A stretch of 64,000 bases of DNA from Ypsolopha sequella. Its lineage: Eukaryota > Arthropoda > Insecta > Lepidoptera > Ypsolophidae. The stretch lies in NCBI GenBank assembly GCA_934047225.1, contig OW203987.1, positions 3,747,501-3,811,500 of the forward strand. The letters are read 5' to 3'. Position numbers and translations under genes: made by a program. Below, in pieces: positions 1 to 11,117 of the stretch (position 1 is its first letter; each line of letters opens with the position of its first letter). The notes under the pieces are model-generated. The model was not told the origin of the DNA and did not search any database. It saw nothing but the letters and a program-made list of their open reading frames with translations.

Positions 1-1200
1 AGGAGCGAGCGTCCAGGGGTCGTGTGGGCATCACATTCGTGGACTTGTGTCCAGTGGTTGTGATACCCGGTAGAACGGGGAGATCTTTCATTTCTCTGGG
101 AACAAAGTACAGAATGTGAGGTGGCAAATATGTTAGTTTTACATTTCAAGGACATAGGGGGAAAAAAACGATGATCGTCCCAAAGACTCTATGAAACAGA
201 ATGGAATGTGGTCATAGCAAAATCGAAGGAATATTCGGTAAGACAAAGCGTTTTTTTTAATGGAATAACTTCCTAAAATATGGAGTAATACAATAAAATT
301 ATGTTATTCAACTTCCGTGCGTGCACGAAAGGAGTCTCCCTGAGTAAAATAAACTGAGCTACAACCACTGATAACCCCAAATACGTCAAATCAGTGTTTG
401 CCTCCGTGGCAAACCATGGACAGTAAGACCAAAGACCAACCAACTGATAAATATTTTCACTTCAACTGTTGGTACGCTTCGGCCGAGGCTTATCACCATC
501 CTCATAACGAAACAATGCCGCCAAGCGACATATTCCATGACGTCATTAGAAGCCGTACGGGAAATTGGTTACATACAGTTGCGCAGTATCAGTCGAAAGA
601 CTGAGACTTCTTTCATGCAACGTAGAGATCTACAAAGTTTTTTTTTTTTTTTGGAAAGTTCCAGATTAATATTTATCGTTTTAGTCATCTATTCACACTA
701 TTATTCGAATCAAAAGATCTTGGGAATACAAATGGCTACGGCTCTATCCACCTCTCACTTACACACTATCTCCGTCTATATTATAGATAGCATTAAGGGG
801 ATTTATTACAGATGTCGCTAGCATAGGTCCGGACAATAAATACTACCGTCCGCTATGTCAAACTTTGTTGTTGTGTGTGGTCCGGTTTTCCTACTGTCTT
901 TCTCCAATATCTCGCATCTTTTTTACTTCCTCTTATATATTTGTCATTGTTATTATGTTATTCGTTTTTAATATGGGATTTTTCGGAAATAAATTAAGAC
1001 CATTATTAAAGCAACCTGGAACGGCACACAAAGGTGTAATTCCAAGAAATTTATCAAAAATTACAAAATACTACCCAAAAAATAACAATGTACTGAAATG
1101 ACAGATACAGGGATGATTTAGCAGTGCGGATCCTCGCATAGCAGTCCATGTGTATATTGTCGATCGCACAAATCCCATACTGTGACGTAAATATATCAGG
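1..1200. other. AT-rich stretch without a recognised gene
   Basis: No convincing coding exon, RNA gene or named repeat was recognised here. On the minus strand it is expected to lie in the intron that follows the last visible SMG7 exon (2211-2384). A possible acceptor-plus-open-frame at 1-95 was considered and rejected because its translation does not resemble the next part of SMG7. Confidence 0.4.
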
Positions 1201-1220
1201 TGTTTGGTCTATGCTGACCA

Positions 1221-1607
1221 TTGTTTTCTTCTGATGCTGATAGTAGAGCTAACTACTGCTCCCACGAACTGTACCTGGGCACGAAAGTCTCCGTGTACAT
1301 GGCGATAATATTGCCAAACCTCCTATACGCTGCAGAGACATGGTGCTTATACCGCCACCAAATCCGCACCCTCGACCGATTCCACCTTAAATGCCTCCGA
1401 AATATACTTAAGATCAGATGGTCTGATCGGCTGCGGAACACCGAAGTGCTGCAACCCGCCAATGTGGGTGGCATAGAGGCGTACATCATGCGGCGACAGC
1501 TTCGGTGGTGCGGACAAGTGTCACGGATGGCGGAGGAGCGGGTGGCGAAGCGCATCTTCTTTTCAGAACTCCAGTCCGGAAAGCGAAAGAGTGGAGGTCG
1601 GTGGGTC
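1221..1607 (+). pseudogene. Non-LTR retrotransposon fragment, end of reverse-transcriptase ORF
   Basis: The plus-strand translation carries the conserved stretch that follows the reverse transcriptase in many animal LINE ORFs: [20 protein letters not shown], a RWSDR segment, and [13 protein letters not shown]. Homology starts abruptly, so the copy is 5'-truncated. It is broken at 1608 by a small transposon and resumes at 1758. It lies antisense inside an SMG7 intron. Clade was not assigned; such proteins are often mis-annotated as craniofacial development protein 2-like. Confidence 0.8.
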
Positions 1608-1757
1608 TACCGCGTAATTCTCATTTTCATCAACATCAACTTGAGATTGAAATTTGACGTGCGTGCGACGACGCCCGCCTAACATGCCATCTCTTTTGCA
1701 CGCGTTGAATTTCGCATGCATTTGCTTGAAGTTGATACAAATGAGAATTACGCGGTA
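1608..1757. mobile_element. MITE inserted in the LINE fragment, TA target duplication
   Basis: About 146 bp with inverted ends CCGCGTAATTCTCATT and AATGAGAATTACGCGG, each bordered by TA. Removing it rejoins the LINE protein (GKRKSGG before, PQYLR after), which shows it is an insertion. TA duplication and short inverted ends fit a Tc1/mariner-type non-autonomous element; the superfamily is inference. Confidence 0.75.
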
Positions 1758-2160
1758 GAGCCCCAGTACCTAAGGTAATAGGATGTTCTGAAAAGACACT
1801 TAAAAAGATTCAACATTGAGCCGTCACAGTGGGAGGATAAGGCAGCTCAACGCGCAGAGTGGCGGAACCTTGTTCAAAAGAAAGTTTATGACTATGAACA
1901 AGAACGAAGGCCCTATTTAGACCGAAAAAGGGACAAACTTAAGTCTCGGCCAGCTGCGGACATCTCTTACAACTACATGAATGGTGTGCTGACGTGCGCT
2001 CTATGTGGGCGTACATTTAATGCAAAAATCGGTTACGCGAGTCACTTGAGAGCACATCAGAGAGCTGGACAGCTTAGCTCTCAAAGTTGACAGGATTTAA
2101 AGAAGCTGTCGCTGTAGCCGAGAACGGCTGTGAGGCTTTATATATAGTAAAGCTAAGGAA
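1758..2160 (+). pseudogene. Non-LTR retrotransposon fragment, C-terminal zinc-finger end
   Basis: Continuation of the LINE ORF after the MITE. It shows DVLKRHLKRFNIEPSQWED, then a C2H2-like finger CALCGRTFNAKIGYASHLRA followed by H, and a stop near 2090. Two in-frame stops just after the insertion site show that the copy is dead. The last ~70 bp look like its 3' untranslated end. Confidence 0.8.
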
Positions 2161-2210
2161 TCCCAAGGTCTTTTGACTCAGGTAATCAACAACAAAAATC
2201 ATCCACAAAC

Positions 2211-5200
2211 CTTGCGGCAGCGAGTGTCCTGGCGAGGTTGGCGGGCGCGGGAGGAAACGGCGCGCGCACCAGCAGCGACCGCACGTGCCAGTAGACCGCC
2301 GCTAGCTTCCGGCCGCGACGCCACGCCACCAGCGCGAGCTGGTTGTACGGCTGGCCCGAGTGGGCCGACACCAGCAGGGCGTGTCTGGAATACACCACTC
2401 TCTTTACTCTAGTCTTTCTGATTCACGCGTACTGAACGTCCCGTTAAAGGACTATTATCGAAAGACGTGACTGAGATTTTCTTTTAAACAATCTGGCTAC
2501 ACTAAAAATTTATTTCCCTGCACCCAGTCAACTTCGAAAAAGAAAATTTATTTATTTTATTTGTTTTCGGTACGTCTGTCTCAGGTTTATTTGTACCTGA
2601 CTGCATAGTGTTTAATAGCGCGCGACGCGGCTTAGTTGAATCACAGGTGCGAGGAGCGTGACATACTGTTTAATCGCAAAAACATCGTGTCACGCTCCTC
2701 GCACTTGTGATTCAACTAAGTGGCGTCGCGCGTGATTAAACACTATGCTACGAGTGCAGAAGATTAGATATAACATATAGATTTCTAAATTAGGTTTAGT
2801 TGACGAATTCATAAACAATCTCCCATGGTTTGCTGACCACGACAGGCGGGTAGACTGGATGTGTTGTTAACAAACTTGGCAAGCTAAACTAGTGCTTGTC
2901 GCTACGTCATTGTATACAAAATCAACAATAATTGCATACCTGTAGAAGGTGTGCGCTAGGGTGAGATGATGCCGGTACCGCGCCAGGTCGCCGAGGTGCA
3001 CCAGACAGTGCTGCGCGATGTAGCGCGCCGCCGCCGCCGCCGCCGTCGCTGGCTGCACGCTCCAGCCCTCCACTACTCCTACGAGCGAAGCGCGCCGTCT
3101 GAGAACGGGTCAGAAAGAAAGAAAATAAATGTTATTCGAGTGTTTACAAAAAATAAAGAAACTTAAATTAACAAAGCAAAAAGGTAGTGAGTATATTATA
3201 CAGGGTGGAAAAAATTAAAGGGCCCTGGAGGGGAACTACCTTAAATCCTTTAGTTAGCTCATTTTACTGAAAGGAAACATTCCTTTATTTTTTAAAAGAA
3301 ACAAAACTGTATTCAAAGATCTTCTAAAATTTGCTTGTCTCACCCGGGAACTGAACCAACTAAAAATTAAAAAAATAAACCCTTGCTATTTTAGTATACG
3401 AATCGGTAGAATTATTGTTCACGATAAAATCTGTCTATTAAACTAAAGTCTTACACTCATCTGTTGTACGAGATACCCATGAAATTGAATATTTATTACA
3501 AGTTCTTTATTAACAATACCTAGTACTGTTCACTTGTAAAGTAATAATTATACGCCATTATTACAAAATGACAGCACGTTATGAAAGCAAAACAAAACAA
3601 AATTTTAATTTCGAATGAAATTATGGTTCGAACTTCAAATTTGTTGCTCCGCGTTGCAAAAAAAATACGTTCCTTTTTTAAACTTTTCGTCAGTACGCCT
3701 AGTGCAAGAAGTAATTGTGCTCTGCATACATTTATTATTACCATTTAACGATTTTCTTATTGAAGTCTTCAACAAGGTACTTAAGATAACATTAGCAAGC
3801 TTGTATTTCATACGATGTCTTTGGATGTAAGAGAGATAAGAAAATTAGAACGTTTCATTTACTTGTTACAAGTGAACAGTACTAGGTATTGTTAACAAAG
3901 AACTTGTAATAAATATTTAATTTCATGAGTATCTCGTACAACAGATGAGTGTAAGACCAAATGTTTATTAGACAAATTTTATTCTGAACAATAATCCTAC
4001 CGATTTGTATGATAAAATAGCGAGGGCTTATTTTTTTAATTTTTAGTTGGTTCGATTCCCGGGTGAGACAAGCGAATTTCAGAATATCTTTGAATGCAGT
4101 TTTGTTTCTTTTAAAAAATAAAGGAATGTTTCCTTTCAGTAAAATGAGCTAACTAAACGATTTAAGGTAGCTCCCCTCCAGGGCCCTTAAATTTTTTCCA
4201 CCCTGTATATAAAAAGAACAACACGACAAAAGGATGTAACTGAGCTGTGTGCCATCCAAAACATACTTTGGTTGGCGCTGTTTACACAAAATTATAACAG
4301 AAAATAATAATAGCAGCTAAAAACCACAAAGGTTTAAACTTGTGCTATCGTGAGTCACGTTACACTTAGCTATGAATTGGCACTTTGCTTACAATAAACA
4401 GCTAAAATTATAAATGTATACATAGATTTGTACTTTTACTGGAGCTAGGTAAGAGAAAAAATTAAAAAAAATGTAGAATATATAGTTATGATGAATTATT
4501 TGAATCAAGAAAAAGTTTTTTGTAAAGGTGTATTAACTCCTCCCAGCTCAGAACATTAAATACATCAATGCCTCCCCCATACATTTATTGAGCAAGCATT
4601 ATAAGAATTGCAGACAGAAATGATGCTATGAAAAGTAGGAATATTACTAAAATAATAGAATGTTACAAAGATTTTGGTAAAATAAATTTTTAATTTTCAT
4701 TTTATTCCATTAATAAAAATAAATGAACATAAGATAAACAAGATGGTGCCGGGCTCAACTGTGGAGGTACCACCATCTTACTTGGAGACCCCCTCGACAG
4801 AGAATATAAAGTATTACTACGTACCCTCGAAGTAATTCGGGGGAGAGTAAGAGTACAGCTCACAGGCAAAAAACCAGGAGGCCCACCATGCTTGGGACCG
4901 ATGGATAGTGGTATATCCATCCCTAATAGCCGGGCCTTATATGGAACAGACTGGTAACGGGCAGCGGCGTCACTGGTGCTAGGGTTCCGGCACCGCGCTC
5001 ACCAACCCGCCTGCCCAGCGTGTGTGAGCATGGGCAATTCTCCCAGGATGACCGCCGAGAGTGGCAAAGTCCTGGAAAGGCTTATGTCCAGCAGTGGACG
5101 AACTAGGCTGATGGATGAAGATAAACAAAACCCGAATAGATAGGTAAATAAAATTATTATAATGAGTTAGAAAACAATGGCTAATGATCATTGATGTTAT

Positions 5201-8200
5201 TTTTCTGAGGCCTACTTGCACTAAGCAACTTAAGCCAGGTTAAATAGCTAAATTTATATGCTATATCCTTGTCTCTATGGTTTGATGTGACATATACATA
5301 GTATAAAAACTTTGTTAACTTGAGTTAAGTTACTTGATGCAGGGTGTGGGGCTGAGCTAACTAAATCATGAATGAAAGGTCGTCATACTAACCTAAACGG
5401 GAGATCTAACTTGAATGTAGTACAGATCTGATGTAGAAGACACAGGTAGAAGCCGGCAGCTGCTTGCAGGACCCATGACAGCATTGCCTGACCCTCACTT
5501 CTACTGGGGTTCTGAAACAGTCATATACAACAACTACAAACCTTGGTACAGCAACACTGGTTCTAATTCCATCTCTTTTGCACTTGTGAAAAATACATCT
5601 TCTATCCTGCTGTTTCAAGTGAACCACCGAACCAGCCATCCTAATGTCATCGGGGATTGGCCAATCTGATGGTGATGACAGTTACCAGGGGTAAGTAGGT
5701 AAACATGCTTTTGGTACACACAAGTAGCCAGAGGCATCTAGATCAAAGTGTTGGTATACACAAGTAGCCAGAGGCATCTAGATCAAAGTTTTGGTATAAA
5801 CCAGTAGCTAGAGGCATCTAGATCAAAGTTTTGGTATACACAGGTATCCAGGGGCATCTACATCAAAGTTTTGGTATACAAAAGTATCCAGAGGCATCTA
5901 CATCAAAGTTTTGGTATACAAAAGTATCCAGAGGCATCTACATCAAAGTTTTGGTATACACAAGTAGCCAGAGGCATCTACATCAAAGTTTTGGTATACA
6001 AAAGTATCCAGAGGCATCTACATCAAAGTTTTGGTATACAAAAGTATCCAGAGGCATCTACATCAAAGTTTTGGTATACACAAGTAGCCAGAGGCATCTC
6101 AATCAAAGTTTTGGTATACACAAGTATACAGAGGCATCTACATCAAATTTTTGGTATACACAAGTAGCCAGAGGCATCTCAATCAAAGTTTTGGTATACA
6201 CAAGTATCCAGAGGTATCTACATCAAAGTTTTGGTATACACAAGTAACCAGAGGCATCTAAACCAAAGTTTGGGTATTTGATCATTCAACATAGTAATGA
6301 ATTTTAAGAATATAAACGTGTCCTGTACCAAAGAAACATTATTAAGTTTTGAGTTATTTATGAATTTTATAGCCATTTTATTGCAATCAGAGACACCCCA
6401 AAAGCTAATGGTAATTTAGCCCTTACTATTAACTCTCTATGATCTGTCTCTTATACTGTTTAACCTTTCTGCTACGTGGGATGTTTTGGACAACACAATG
6501 TGCTCTAGGAAAACAATGATATCCCATAATTATAGAAATAAGATTGAATTTTAATTTATTTTAAACTTTATTTTGAAGTAAATAAATAAATGATCTTATC
6601 TTAATCGACTGGCTGCAGATGAATAAATGATAATAATTACTTCAGTTAACTTGAATTGTTTTGAAGTAAAATATTATATCTATAATTTTTTGCTATTCTA
6701 CTTATACTCTACCATAAACTGACATTATAACACCTATTGGATGTATGTATAATGTAATACCTTTCTATCCTTAGAGATGGCTTGCAGAGCTTCAATCTGC
6801 TGCTTGAAGCCAATGTTCCATAAGTCTTGTTCTACTTTCTTGTCCAGTGCATAGTCCAGGTCTAGTACTAGTACTTTTTGATACACCTGTCGAAGATATT
6901 CAGCTCTCATTTGCTTTAATTACCTACTCATCTATATAGTAGGTAGGAGCCAATAGATTTGGCACCATAAATTTGAAAGAAAACAGTTAGTGTTGCAGTG
7001 GCGTGCACAGAACTTTATTCCGGAAAAGCAACCAGAAGGTAAAGTTTGACAATAAAAATAATATGAAAAAATGTAAATAACACTTTGAAAAAAGAAAGTT
7101 TGTATGACGATAGGGTAGGCACTGTCTACCCTAGAGTGAACATTTTTATACAAACTTTTTTTTTTTCGAAGTGTTATTTAAATTTTTTGATATTTTTTTT
7201 ATTGTCAAACTTGACCTTCTGGTTGCTTTTCCGGAATAAAGTTCTGTGCACTCCACTGAGTGTTGGTGCACAAAGAGAAAAAACAGAAGAAACCTCAGTT
7301 GATGTTAAATGTATAAGTACAGAGTTCAGTTTGGCGCCTCTTTCTCTATATGTGTCGGTTAGATTTGTACTACATTAAAAACAGTAAAAAATATAAAATA
7401 AAATATAATATTATTGTTAAGTAAATACAGTAAAACCATGTTTGGTTGTGAAACTGTAGTCTGTTTCAGATTTCTACCAATCTAACATGGTGACAGGGTC
7501 AGAACATAGTGATACAAACATGGAGTGGCTGTGGTAACAGTTGTGATCCATTGGACAGGGATACTGGAATACTGTACAAAATGGTGACAGGGTCAGAACA
7601 TAGTGATACAAACATGGAGTGGCTGTGGTAACAGTTGTGATCCATTGGACAGGGATACTTGAATACTGTACAAAATGGTGACAGGGTCAGAACATAGTGA
7701 TACAAACATGGAGTGGCTGTGGTAACAGTTGTGATCCATTGGACAGGGATACTTGAATACTGTACAAAATCCTGTCACTGTATTTTTAATGTTAATTAAA
7801 TTTAAATGCATGATTATACAAAGAGTCATGTATCACTACTAAACTGCCAAGCAGCATTTTGGCACAATTTATTTAAAATTTAATTTTACACTCCAGTACC
7901 AAATTTATTTTTAAATAAATTTAATGCTATTCAAAAAGGATTAAGAAAAAATATATCCTGCTGCAACACAAGGTTATCACCTTGTATCACAAGTTATTGT
8001 AAATCACCTTTTGTAGTTGTTGTTGTGTAGCCCATAGCGTGCGGTCTTGGAGCATTGATGTTCCACTTTTGAATTTCAATATTTTCTGTTTCAACTCTTC
8101 TGCCTCCCTGGAACCAAATCGCATGCCATGTATTTCTGTAGCTTCTTGTAAGTAGCTTATGGAGAAGAAATTTTTCATAATGATCTTCTAAGAAAAAGTT

Positions 8201-8435
8201 GTTTATAAGTGGTCAGCTATTCCAAACGGCAGCATTTTCGTAATCCTACCACAGTGACGCTCTTTTGGATTTTAGGAAACCCACGTATACAGTTTGGGAG
8301 ATTCTAGGACCTTCATAAAAGATCATTCTGGCTTCCAGTAATGAGGAAATTCCGAAGTTTTGTATAGTAAAAGTTAGACAAGGTTATATAAATGTTGACT
8401 CACCTTAGCATCTGTACAGCAGCATTGAGAACCAT
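2211..8435 (-). CDS. SMG7: SMG7, nonsense-mediated mRNA decay factor (5' part, gene runs off the left edge)
   Basis: Six exons in minus order: 8404-8435, 8008-8107, 6761-6886, 5393-5511, 2940-3098, 2211-2384 (236 codons plus 2 nt). Reading phase is consistent at every junction and all introns are GT-AG. The ATG at 8435 has an in-frame TAA 12 nt upstream. Family landmarks: N-terminal AEELKQ helix, LDYALDKKVEQDLW, NPSRSEGQA then AAAGFY, QHCLVHLGDLARYR, and GQPYNQLALVAWRRGRKLAA. These are helices of the 14-3-3-like/TPR domain that in known SMG7 binds phosphorylated UPF1. QHCLVHLGD with GQPYNQLA points to SMG7 rather than SMG5 or SMG6. The first exon carries just ten codons plus two bases. The C-terminal half is outside the window. 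Introns hold a LINE, foldbacks and minisatellites. Confidence 0.93.
2603..2748. repeat. Near-perfect foldback element (146 bp)
   Basis: Two arms of about 60 bp starting GCATAGTGTTTAAT and ending ATTAAACACTATGC, rich in CG, separated by about 20 bp. The structure is that of a foldback MITE. It lies in the SMG7 intron between the exons at 2211-2384 and 2940-3098. No clear target duplication was seen. Confidence 0.75.
3201..4205. mobile_element. 1-kb foldback DNA element with ~340-bp inverted arms
   Basis: Starts CAGGGTGGAAAAAATT and ends with its complement AAATTTTTTCCACCCTG (one base different). Arms 3201-3538 and 3866-4205 are inverted copies at roughly 90% identity, with a ~325-bp centre that has no convincing ORF. 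TATA stands directly outside both ends (3197-3200, 4206-4209), a likely 4-bp target duplication. Superfamily not assigned. Confidence 0.8.
4741..5118 (+). repeat. Dispersed repeat with an RTE-like 3' tail, copy 1
   Basis: Closely related to 42221-42545 (plus) and to 41925-42175 (minus). The 3' end reads TATGTCCAGCAGTGGACGAA, the same coding tail (AYVQQWT) seen at the end of RTE-type LINE ORFs such as the fragment at 13240-13570. Copy 1 has about 30 bp that the 42221 copy lacks. Located in an SMG7 intron. Confidence 0.65.
5705..6275. repeat. 40-bp minisatellite, about 14 copies
   Basis: Tandem units built around GTTTTGGTATACACAAGTAG and CCAGAGGCATCTACATCAAA. Units differ by a few substitutions. 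Because 40 is not a multiple of three and the unit lacks stops in the sense direction, long repetitive open frames arise (for example 5831-6247); they are not considered genes. It lies in the SMG7 intron just 5' of the 5393-5511 exon. Confidence 0.95.
6996..7258. mobile_element. MITE with long inverted ends, hAT-like
   Basis: Ends CAGTGGCGTGCACAGAACTT and its near-complement (AAGTTCTGTGCACTCCACTG), with about 80 bp of inverted arm on each side. AGTGTTG stands directly outside both ends, a 7-bp direct repeat close to the 8 bp expected for hAT. No coding capacity. Located in an SMG7 intron. Confidence 0.7.
7491..7770. repeat. 94-bp tandem repeat, three copies
   Basis: Units start at 7491, 7585 and 7679, each beginning TGACAGGGTCAGAACATAGT. 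They are nearly identical; unit 1 differs by one base near its end (GGAATACTG versus TGAATACTG). Located in the SMG7 intron between the exons at 6761-6886 and 8008-8107. Confidence 0.95.
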
Positions 8436-9060
8436 TTTTTTAGAGGCTTAACGCCTCGATATTTGTCAGAACATTAGGCAAAGAAAAATTCAACTAAAAT
8501 AGGTAAAGGTAAAGAAAAATAAAATTCTAAAAACAATCGAATCGAGATCCATGCACGTCAATTTTGTTGACAGTTTTTTTTTTAATTTGATAAAAAAGAA
8601 ATTATAGGCAACGGTTCCCTTTATACAGCCAAGCTTTTATTTCACACACAAGCCACGTTCCGAATTAAGGTCATCGTATATTATAATGCCTCAGCAACGG
8701 ACCAGTAACAGATTAGCACCGTCTCAACTCCAACTGCCGCCAACACCGTGCCACCCGCTCGCGTATCGGCTATGCGATCGGCCCTGCGGCCATCAGGCGA
8801 CCGCGTAGCGTAGGCGAATGGACAGCGCGGGACGGCGCGTCGTCGGCTTGGCGTCCGATAGCAATCCTTTCTTGAATGACGGGGCATATGGGGGAGATGG
8901 GTAAGGTGGCGCGGCGGCAACGTGACGTTGTCAGCGCGTAGACACACAAGAGACAATGCATGACCGGCTTGTGGCAAGCGAGCCGTCAAAAAGAGCAGGT
9001 CTTCTAAAATGTACACACTACTACAAAAATGTCACATACGGAACACGTTTTAGAGCTCAT
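8436..9060. other. Region upstream of SMG7, with a GC-rich block
   Basis: The SMG7 start codon is at 8435, so its 5' UTR and promoter should lie here. 8690-9000 is GC- and CpG-rich compared with its surroundings and leaves a 111-codon minus-strand frame open that resembles nothing I know. No TATA box or initiator was confidently placed. Confidence 0.35.
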
Positions 9061-9137
9061 ATTTCAATCCTTTACTTCGAGGTGGTCTGGTGCCGATCCG
9101 TTATGTATGATGTGGTATGATATTTTCTTAATCTGGT

Positions 9138-9400
9138 GCCGAGCGTTTTTCCTTATGTCAAATTTATTGTTAAATAAGATTCCTAGATGGCACTGTCGTA
9201 TTCTTTAGCGCTTTGGCGAGACTTAAGCAACAGAATCAAAGACGAAATTTGCACAGATTTCAAACAAATTAAAACCCACCGACTGAAATTTATTGCTACG
9301 AAACATATTTAATAATATTTATCTGAGTATTTTATCCATGGTGACATGGACACCGACATCGGAATGAATGCTAATAACTGAGAAAAAAAACAAGAAAAAC
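9138..9400. repeat. Dispersed repeat, copy 1 (partner at 18582-19060)
   Basis: Shares AAATAAGATTCCTAGATGGC, a GAAATTTGCACAGAT-like stretch and ATGGTGACATGGACA in the same order with the copy at 18582-18650 plus 18900-19060. This copy lacks the ~249-bp insert found there, so it serves as an empty-site reference. Confidence 0.7.
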
Positions 9401-9654
9401 GCTCTTCTAGGGGGATCGCCTCGCTCCGCTCCACTTGGCTTGGTTCTCTTAATTTATTTAGGTACATTAAACCTTACACGCTCCACTTCACTTCGCTCGT
9501 CGTCGCACCCATTTTTGATTTTTTTTAAACTTAATTAAAACTATGACAGAAATAAATTTCTATGTTTAAACCCTTGGCGATTTATCCACTTAAGTTTATC
9601 CATCGCAAGGAGATATAAATTAACATTATATCATTGCATGCAGTATAGAAACGC

Positions 9655-9870
9655 AGAAAGAAAAGTAAATCTGGATGTGAGGAGCTCTGAACCGCGAGAG
9701 GTCGGGTTCGAATCCCGGTTCACTTTCCTTATCGAAAAGACAAGGACAGAACGCTTAAATTAAGTTTAGTTCTGTCAAATAAGTTAGGATGTACTTCATC
9801 GAATCGGTACCAATGTATTTTATACTGAATAATAAATTAATAAATTACAATAAATAAATTACAATAAATT
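9655..9870 (+). mobile_element. tRNA-headed SINE-like repeat
   Basis: Contains a T-arm/B-box-like core GTCGGGTTCGAATCCCGGT with a 4-5 bp stem. The flanking acceptor-like halves pair only imperfectly, so it is not an intact tRNA gene. It is followed by a body (from 9735) that recurs at 11011-11117 and, diverged, at 18360 and 26823, and then by an AT-rich tail of AATAAATTAC-type repeats. Confidence 0.5.
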
Positions 9871-9884
9871 ACAAATAAAATAAA

Positions 9885-11010
9885 CTTTTAACAAAAAAAT
9901 AGCAACCGACTTCAATAGTAACAGCAGTCATTCACTAAAAAGTTAATAATAATTCTATAAAGACCGATGGTACCGAAGCAACACTTTTGCCGACTTCTTT
10001 CTTCCTGAAACGTTATGTTATCTAGAAGTCGGCGTTCTTATATTGGTTTTTATGTTGCTATATCGTAGGAAATACGCCGACTTCTAGATAACATAATGTT
10101 TCAGGAAGAAAGAAGTCGGCAAAAGTGTTGCTTCGGTACCATCGGTCTTTATAGAATTATTATTAACTTTTTAGTGAATGACTGCTGTTACTATTGAAGT
10201 CGGTTGCTATTTTTTTGTTAAAAGTTTATTTTATTTCACATTTTTTAGTGTTGCTGGGTTAAATTGTGAAATATGGGTAGTTCTTGCAAACGTGGTTTTA
10301 ATATGAAACGAAGTTCAAGTGAGTATAAGTAGCTATGTTTGAGTAGCTTCCTGCTATCAATCTCGAGTTATGTGCTGTCATTCGTTAAAGAGTTCTATGG
10401 TGATGAAGCCAAGATCGAAGGTCAGGTGGGTACACTGGCAATTTTCAAGCAATGCCCTGCAATGAGCACCATAACACAAACTGATTGCCGCAATCCAAAG
10501 TTATGTGCTGTCATCCGTTGAGGAGTTCTATGGTGATGAAGCCAGGATCGAAGGTCAGGTGGGTATTCTGGTAATCTCCAAGTAATACCCTTGAATTAGC
10601 ACCCTAACGCAGTGATTGCCGCAATCTCGAGTTATGTGCTCTGATCCGTTGAGGAGTTCTATGGTGAATATGGTGATGAAGCCAGGATCGAAGGCCAGGT
10701 GAAAGAATGATGATTTTCAAGTAATACCTTGTAATCAGCACCCAGGTACAAAGCGATTACTTCAATTTCGAGAGGTATGCTGTCATTTTCTGAGGAGTTC
10801 CACTGCCTATCTCTGAAGACCTTCATCAGATCATGACCAAACCTAAAATGGGACCTACCTGGAAGTACACTTTTTCAAACAAAAAAAGAATTGTTCAAAT
10901 TGGTTCAGAAATGACGGAGTTATGGAGTAACAACGCCAAAAAAAAAAAAAAAAATAAATAAAAAAAACATACAGTCGAATTGAGAACCGCCTCCTTTTTG
11001 AAGTCGGTTA
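9885..11010. mobile_element. 1.1-kb non-autonomous element with palindromic head and internal repeats, copy 1
   Basis: The head (about 9890-10225) is a large palindrome whose arms contain GTACCGAAGCAACACTTTTG and its complement. The middle (about 10340-10800) holds three to four diverged units of about 140 bp with GAGTTCTATGGTGATGAAGC. The end reads CTTTTTGAAGTCGGTTA, complementary to the CAACCGACTTCAA of the head. A second copy is at 31918-33050. No coding capacity. Superfamily not assigned. Confidence 0.7.
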
Positions 11011-11117
11011 AAAAGACAAGGACAGAACGCTTAAATTAAGTTTAGTTCTGTCAAATAAGTTAGGATGTACTTCATCGAATCGGTACCAATGTATTTTATA
11101 CTGAATAATAAATTAAT

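Noticed and set aside
1..95. Minus-strand open frame after an apparent acceptor (TTCCCAG at 96-102), in a phase that would fit the next SMG7 exon
   Set aside because: The translation does not resemble the conserved SMG7 segment expected after the 2211-2384 exon, and 35 open codons are not enough to claim an exon.
5831..6247. 138-codon repetitive protein
   Set aside because: Generated by the 40-bp minisatellite inside an SMG7 intron; no homology and equivalent open frames exist in other phases.
8681..9016. GC-rich 111-codon minus-strand frame as a gene
   Set aside because: No recognisable domain, no splice structure, and high GC alone keeps frames open.
9690..9727. tRNA gene suggested by GGTTCGAATCC
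   Set aside because: Acceptor and D arms pair poorly and the body is a repeat; it fits a SINE head better than a functional tRNA.
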